Origin: Deltaproteobacteria bacterium
GTDB taxonomy: Bacteria; Desulfobacterota; Syntrophobacteria; BM002
Direction: 5' to 3'
Assembly: GCA_017861095.1 (NCBI GenBank)
Contig: JAGFXI010000068.1
Coordinates: 1-8,572, forward strand
Length of the DNA stretch: 8,572 nt
Shown: positions 5,991-8,572 of the stretch, one piece after another
Numbering within the stretch: the stretch's first letter is position 1
Layout of the letters: each line of letters begins with the position of its first letter
Notes under the pieces: model-generated
Database searches by the model: none
Told to the model about the DNA's origin: nothing
Seen by the model: the letters and a program-made list of their open reading frames with translations, nothing else
Position numbers and translations under genes: made by a program

Positions 5991-6407
5991 ATGGCAGCCT
6001 TGAATAAGGTACTCCTGATCGGGAATCTGGGGGCCGATCCGGAATTGAGCTACACCCCCAACGGCACGGCCAAGGCCACCATGCGTCTGGCAACCCGGGA
6101 GGTCTGGACCGGTAAGGACGGCCAAAAAGGCGAGCGCACCGAATGGCACCGGGTGATCGTCTGGGGGCGGCTGGCGGAGATCTGCGGCCAGTATCTGACC
6201 AAAGGCCGGGAGGTTTACATCGAGGGCCGCCTCCAGACCCGCTCCTGGGAAGATCGCGACGGCAATAAACGCTGGACTACAGAGGTGATCGCCTCCGGTA
6301 TGCAGATGCTCGGCGGGGGTCGCGGCGCCCGCGAGGAAGGGGGAGGTGCCGCACCCGAGGAGCCGCCGCCGGATTTGCCTGCCGCCGACGACGACGTCCC
6401 CTTTTAA
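5991..6407 (+). CDS. ssb: Single-stranded DNA-binding protein SSB
   Basis: SSB coats single-stranded DNA in replication, recombination and repair and recruits partners through its tail. The 138-residue protein begins MAALNKVLLIGNLGADPE, the classic first OB-fold strand. It continues with EWHRVIVWGRLAE (51-63), the KGREVYIEGRLQTRSW region (71-86) and TEVIASGMQML (97-107). A short Gly/Pro/Glu-rich linker leads to the acidic tip DDDVPF, equivalent to the canonical DDDIPF that binds partner proteins. The linker is short, giving a protein smaller than the E. coli one (178 residues). It starts at 5991 on the strength of AGGAGG at 5979-5984. It is not next to rpsF or rpsR, unlike the common arrangement, and is preceded by a gap, so it is probably transcribed from its own promoter. 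Near certain. Confidence 0.97.
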   Translation: MAALNKVLLIGNLGADPELSYTPNGTAKATMRLATREVWTGKDGQKGERTEWHRVIVWGRLAEICGQYLTKGREVYIEGRLQTRSWEDRDGNKRWTTEVIASGMQMLGGGRGAREEGGGAAPEEPPPDLPAADDDVPF

Positions 6408-6540
6408 CCCGTATTATGCACGAGCCGCCGGCCCTTCTTAGCTCCCTCTGCCCCTCCCAAGGGGGAGAGGAGAACGTTCTTGGGGTTGTCGGACAGCCTG
6501 TTGAGGGTCTGTTGGGACCATAGCCCGCATGATGCACGAA
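6408..6540. repeat. Direct repeat pair CCCGYATKATGCACGA flanking a hairpin
   Basis: Copy 1, CCCGTATTATGCACGA, is at 6408-6423; copy 2, CCCGCATGATGCACGA, is at 6524-6539. They differ at 2 of 16 positions and have the same orientation. The first 10 bases recur on the minus strand near 3584-3593 (CCCGCATTAT). This could be a relic of a small mobile or dispersed repeat. Confidence 0.5.
6445..6470. repeat. C-rich/G-rich imperfect stem-loop
   Basis: CCTCT (6445-6449), a bulged G and CCCC (6451-6454) pair with GGGG (6462-6465) and AGAGG (6466-6470) around a 7-nt loop, nine pairs in all. It resembles the CCCTCTCCCC...GGGGAGAGGG hairpins common between genes in many genomes. There is no T-run on either side, so an intrinsic terminator role is doubtful. 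Confidence 0.45.
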
Positions 6541-6678
6541 CGACCTACCACGGCCGCCGCTGTTCGTCAGGGCGATGAAAGAAGAGGGTAACTCGCCGAG
6601 AATTCGCGTCAAGCTGGGTGGGCGGGGATCACGGTGTGGGCTAGCAGGGAGACGAGACCTAGTGGGCATTGGCGCTCG

Positions 6679-6695
6679 TGAGCCGGAGCGGCTCA
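6679..6695. other. Perfect 7-bp stem-loop overlapping the tatA stop codon
   Basis: TGAGCCG (6679-6685) and CGGCTCA (6689-6695) flank a 3-nt loop. The right arm contains the reverse complement of the tatA TGA. On the minus strand the stem is followed by CGAGCGCC, not a T-run, so it may protect the mRNA 3' end rather than terminate. Confidence 0.4.
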
Positions 6696-6893
6696 GTCCT
6701 CACGCTCCTTTTCCTTCTTCTCGATCTTGGGTTTCTCGTCGCCGGCCTGGACCTCGTCGCCGGATGTGGCTTTCTTGAAATTCTTGATACCCTTCCCGAG
6801 ACCTGCACCGATCTCCGGCAGTTTTCCGGCCCCGAAGATGATGAGGATGATGACGAGAATCACCAACAACTCCGGCATGCCGATTCCAAACAT
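6693..6893 (-). CDS. tatA: Sec-independent (twin-arginine) translocase subunit TatA
   Basis: TatA oligomerises at the inner membrane to let folded twin-arginine substrates pass. The 66-residue protein has the standard plan: a short N-terminus MFGIGMPE with the polar Glu8, one hydrophobic helix (about 7-21), the FG hinge at F20-G21, the amphipathic helix KLPEIGAGLGKGIKNFKKA (24-42), and a charged disordered tail rich in Lys and Glu. The ATG at 6893 has AGGAG at 6900-6904 with a 6-nt spacer. Length and sequence suit TatA (or the close paralogue TatE) rather than TatB, which is longer. No tatB or tatC is in the window. It lies 98 nt downstream of the zinc-ribbon gene on the same strand, with hemA further up, so a shared transcript is possible. 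Confidence 0.95.
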   Translation of the reverse strand: MFGIGMPELLVILVIILIIFGAGKLPEIGAGLGKGIKNFKKATSGDEVQAGDEKPKIEKKEKERED

Positions 6894-6991
6894 AGAGCAC
6901 TCCTCGTCACACGCTGAAACCGACTCCGACCGCCCCCCTGATGCGCGTGGGGACCGCCGCTCTCCGTTGCCGGAGGAGATTCAGCAAGGGA
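6894..6991 (-). other. Short spacer before tatA with a small GCAA-looped hairpin
   Basis: On the minus strand CTCCG-GCAA-CGGAG (6962-6975) forms a 5-bp stem closed by a GNRA-type tetraloop about 70 nt before the tatA start. The tatA Shine-Dalgarno is at 6900-6904. No strong promoter is evident. Confidence 0.35.
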
Positions 6992-7417
6992 CTAACAGAT
7001 CCGTTCAAACTCTTGCAGCAGTCTGATGAACTCGCGGGAGCTCCGGTAACTATCGATCGCCCGCTGGTGTCGGACCCACGTGCGCCACACGTCCATCCAC
7101 GCGTCGTTTTGCCAGTACCTCGCTCCGCATGGCTCCCCCCCTTTTTGAGTGAGGTAGGCCTGGTACTCCTCCTGGCAGCCAGAGCAGAGCGGAAAAGGCG
7201 TTTCTAATGGATTAGCCCTTTCCCCTTCTTCGATGTGGGCGCCGCATCTGGCGCACTTCAACGAACAGCGGGAGCAGTGGATGATCCTCCTGAGGATCTG
7301 GATCTTCTCCTCCCTTAGCTTTTCTTCCTCATCGGCCTTCGAGAGCTGGCGTCTTCTCTCAAGTTCAATGATCTCAGCCACCCTCTCGCTCCTGGCTCGG
7401 GTTGAACCAACAGGCAT
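6992..7417 (-). CDS. Uncharacterised small zinc-ribbon protein between hemA and tatA
   Basis: I do not recognise this 141-residue family. Residues about 10-45 are highly charged (ERRRQ, DEEEKLREEK) and look like a coiled coil. Cysteines then cluster: C48xxC51, C55xxC58 and C78xxC81. The last two pairs are spaced like a zinc ribbon (CxxC-x19-CxxC), with the first pair and H47 adding possible ligands; C97 and the final C141 are isolated. After the ribbon comes a Trp-rich stretch (YWQNDAWMDVWRTWVRH, 101-117) and a helix ending EFERIC. No signal peptide or membrane helix is seen. The ATG at 7417 lacks a clear SD; a GTG at 7381 has AGGAG at 7389-7393 with a 7-nt spacer and would give 129 residues with all cysteines kept. 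It starts 27 nt after the hemA stop and is probably co-transcribed. Nucleic-acid or protein binding is a guess; no function is assigned. Confidence 0.72.
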   Translation of the reverse strand: MPVGSTRARSERVAEIIELERRRQLSKADEEEKLREEKIQILRRIIHCSRCSLKCARCGAHIEEGERANPLETPFPLCSGCQEEYQAYLTQKGGEPCGARYWQNDAWMDVWRTWVRHQRAIDSYRSSREFIRLLQEFERIC

Positions 7418-7444
7418 TCTGCGGTGCCCGTCGAGGCCAACGTA

Positions 7445-8572
7445 TCACGTCGCCTCTCTGGAATCAAGAGATACGTCCTCCTCGGTCTGGGCCTCCGACT
7501 GATCCGCATCGAGGTTGAACATCTTTCGAGCCGTATCCAGGTAGAGGTCTTTGCGGGCCTTGCTGCTGGTCCGTTTGAGAAACAGAATCGGGTCGTGGAG
7601 CACCTTGCTCACGATGGACTGGGTCACCACCTGGAGGGACCGGGCCAGATCATCCGGGAGCGGGTCCAGAGGGCCGAAGGTTTTCTTGAGCTCTCCCTGG
7701 CGAATCTGTTCCGCTTTCTCCCGCAGGGAGACGATGGTGGGTACAACCTCGAGGGTGCGCAGCCAGGACTCGAACTTGAGGGCCTCGGCGGTAATGATGT
7801 GCTCCGCCCGCCCGGCTTCGCGGAGGCGATCGGCGCGGTTGAGGTCCACGATACCCTGGAGGTCGTCGATATTGTAAAGGTAGACGTTCTCGATCCGGTT
7901 CACCGCGGGTTCGATATCTCGCGGCACGGCGATATCGATGAAGAACAAGGGCCGGTTCCGTCGGCTCCGCATCCGCCGTTTCACCTCGTCGGCGGTCAGG
8001 ATGGGATCAGGCGATCCGGTGGAGCTGATGATGATGTCTGCCCGGCTCAGCTCCTCGGCGACCTCGTCGAGCGGCACACTGGTACCCCGGAAGCGCTTGG
8101 CCAGGGCCATGGCCCGCTCCAGGGTGCGGTTGGCGACAATGATCCGATCCACGGAATTGTTGAGGAGATGCTCGGCCGCGAGCTCCGCCATCTCCCCGGC
8201 TCCGATAAGGAGCACGACCTTCCCGGTGAGCTCGTTGAAGATTTTCTTCGCCAGCTCTACGGCGGCATAGCTGATGGAGACCGCCGACCTGCCGATTCTG
8301 GTCTCGGTGCGCACTTGCTTCGCCACGGAAAAGGCTTTATGGAGGAGACGATTCAGGATCACCCCGGACGTTCTCGCCTCAACCGCCTGGCGGTAGGCCT
8401 GCTTGATCTGTCCCAGAATCTGCGGCTCGCCGACGACCATGGAATCGAGGCTGCATGTGACCCGGAAGAGGTGCTTTACCGCCTCCTGGTCGATGTAGGT
8501 ATAGAGGTAGGGCTTCAGGGCGCCCCCGGTTTGTCCGTAAATCTCCCCCAGGAACCCAACCACAACGCCCAT
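7445..8572 (-). CDS. hemA: Glutamyl-tRNA reductase HemA, N-terminus cut by window edge
   Basis: HemA reduces glutamyl-tRNA(Glu) with NADPH to glutamate-1-semialdehyde, the first committed step of C5-route tetrapyrrole synthesis. The visible 375 codons include HLFRVTCSLDSMVVGEPQILGQ (34-55 of the visible part; signature of the catalytic domain), the NADPH-binding LLIGAGEMAE (121-130) and VANRT (146-150), STGSPDPIL (184-192), FFIDIAVPRDIEP (210-222), LYNIDDLQ (232-239) and a C-terminal helical dimerisation region (about 260-352). The family is about 420-450 residues, so some 60-70 N-terminal residues, including the catalytic Cys of the TCNR-type motif, lie beyond the right edge. The ATG at the very edge is an internal Met, not the start. 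The gene ends with TGA at 7445-7447 after an acidic tail, 27 nt before the zinc-ribbon gene. Near certain as HemA. Confidence 0.96.
   Translation of the reverse strand: MGVVVGFLGEIYGQTGGALKPYLYTYIDQEAVKHLFRVTCSLDSMVVGEPQILGQIKQAYRQAVEARTSGVILNRLLHKAFSVAKQVRTETRIGRSAVSISYAAVELAKKIFNELTGKVVLLIGAGEMAELAAEHLLNNSVDRIIVANRTLERAMALAKRFRGTSVPLDEVAEELSRADIIISSTGSPDPILTADEVKRRMRSRRNRPLFFIDIAVPRDIEPAVNRIENVYLYNIDDLQGIVDLNRADRLREAGRAEHIITAEALKFESWLRTLEVVPTIVSLREKAEQIRQGELKKTFGPLDPLPDDLARSLQVVTQSIVSKVLHDPILFLKRTSSKARKDLYLDTARKMFNLDADQSEAQTEEDVSLDSREAT

Larger units (their letters stand above)
6408..6692. other. Convergent gap between ssb and tatA, repeat-bearing
   Basis: This 285-bp region lies between converging genes and has no convincing ORF. 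It holds two direct copies of a CCCGYATKATGCACGA motif, an imperfect 9-bp hairpin (6445-6470), a short internal repeat CTGTTGAGGG/CTGTTGGGAC around 6499-6518, and a 7-bp hairpin overlapping the tatA stop. No T-run terminator serves either gene clearly. Confidence 0.55.

Noticed and set aside
6575..6778. Small plus-strand frame in the ssb-tatA convergent gap
   Set aside because: It runs into the antisense of tatA, has no clear ribosome-binding site and no recognisable content.
7445..7447. Selenocysteine insertion at the hemA TGA
   Set aside because: HemA ends naturally here with an acidic tail, no SECIS-like stem was evident after the TGA, and HemA is not a known selenoprotein.

Overview
The window is a compact, GC-rich bacterial chromosome segment made of core housekeeping genes. 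No phage, plasmid, transposase, CRISPR, rRNA or tRNA is visible. The genes do not fix the taxon. The layout (ssb without rpsF or rpsR, a lone tatA near hemA, a sugar kinase plus nucleotidyltransferase pair beside nagZ) and the several intergenic repeat relics suggest a deep-branching Gram-negative lineage, such as a deltaproteobacterium-like or NC10/Methylomirabilota-like organism. That placement is inference only.

Layout. (1) Positions 1-3535, minus strand, read right to left: a MurU/GMP-pyrophosphorylase-type nucleotidyltransferase with a C-terminal left-handed beta-helix; 6 nt later an AmgK-like sugar kinase; then, after a 265-bp hairpin-rich gap, the GTPase der, cut by the left edge. (2) Positions 3681-6407, plus strand: nagZ, a YegS/DgkB-type lipid kinase 24 nt downstream, a 282-bp gap with REP-like debris, and ssb. 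(3) Positions 6408-6692: a convergent gap with repeats and hairpins. (4) Positions 6693-8572, minus strand, read right to left: hemA (N-terminus cut by the right edge), a small unrecognised zinc-ribbon protein, and tatA.

The most coherent biology is the divergent block at 2570-4721. NagZ releases GlcNAc and 1,6-anhydroMurNAc-peptides in the cytoplasm. The kinase and nucleotidyltransferase resemble the AmgK/MurU route that turns salvaged MurNAc into UDP-MurNAc, bypassing de novo MurA/MurB. The two arms share a control region of about 145 bp containing a perfect 9-bp inverted repeat. The pathway assignment is inferred from families plus adjacency; the substrate could be another sugar. The least understood gene is the zinc-ribbon ORF between hemA and tatA.

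Several Met/GTG/TTG choices were resolved using Shine-Dalgarno (SD) sequences, as noted per gene. Two genes are truncated by the window edges: der lacks its C-terminus and hemA its N-terminus.
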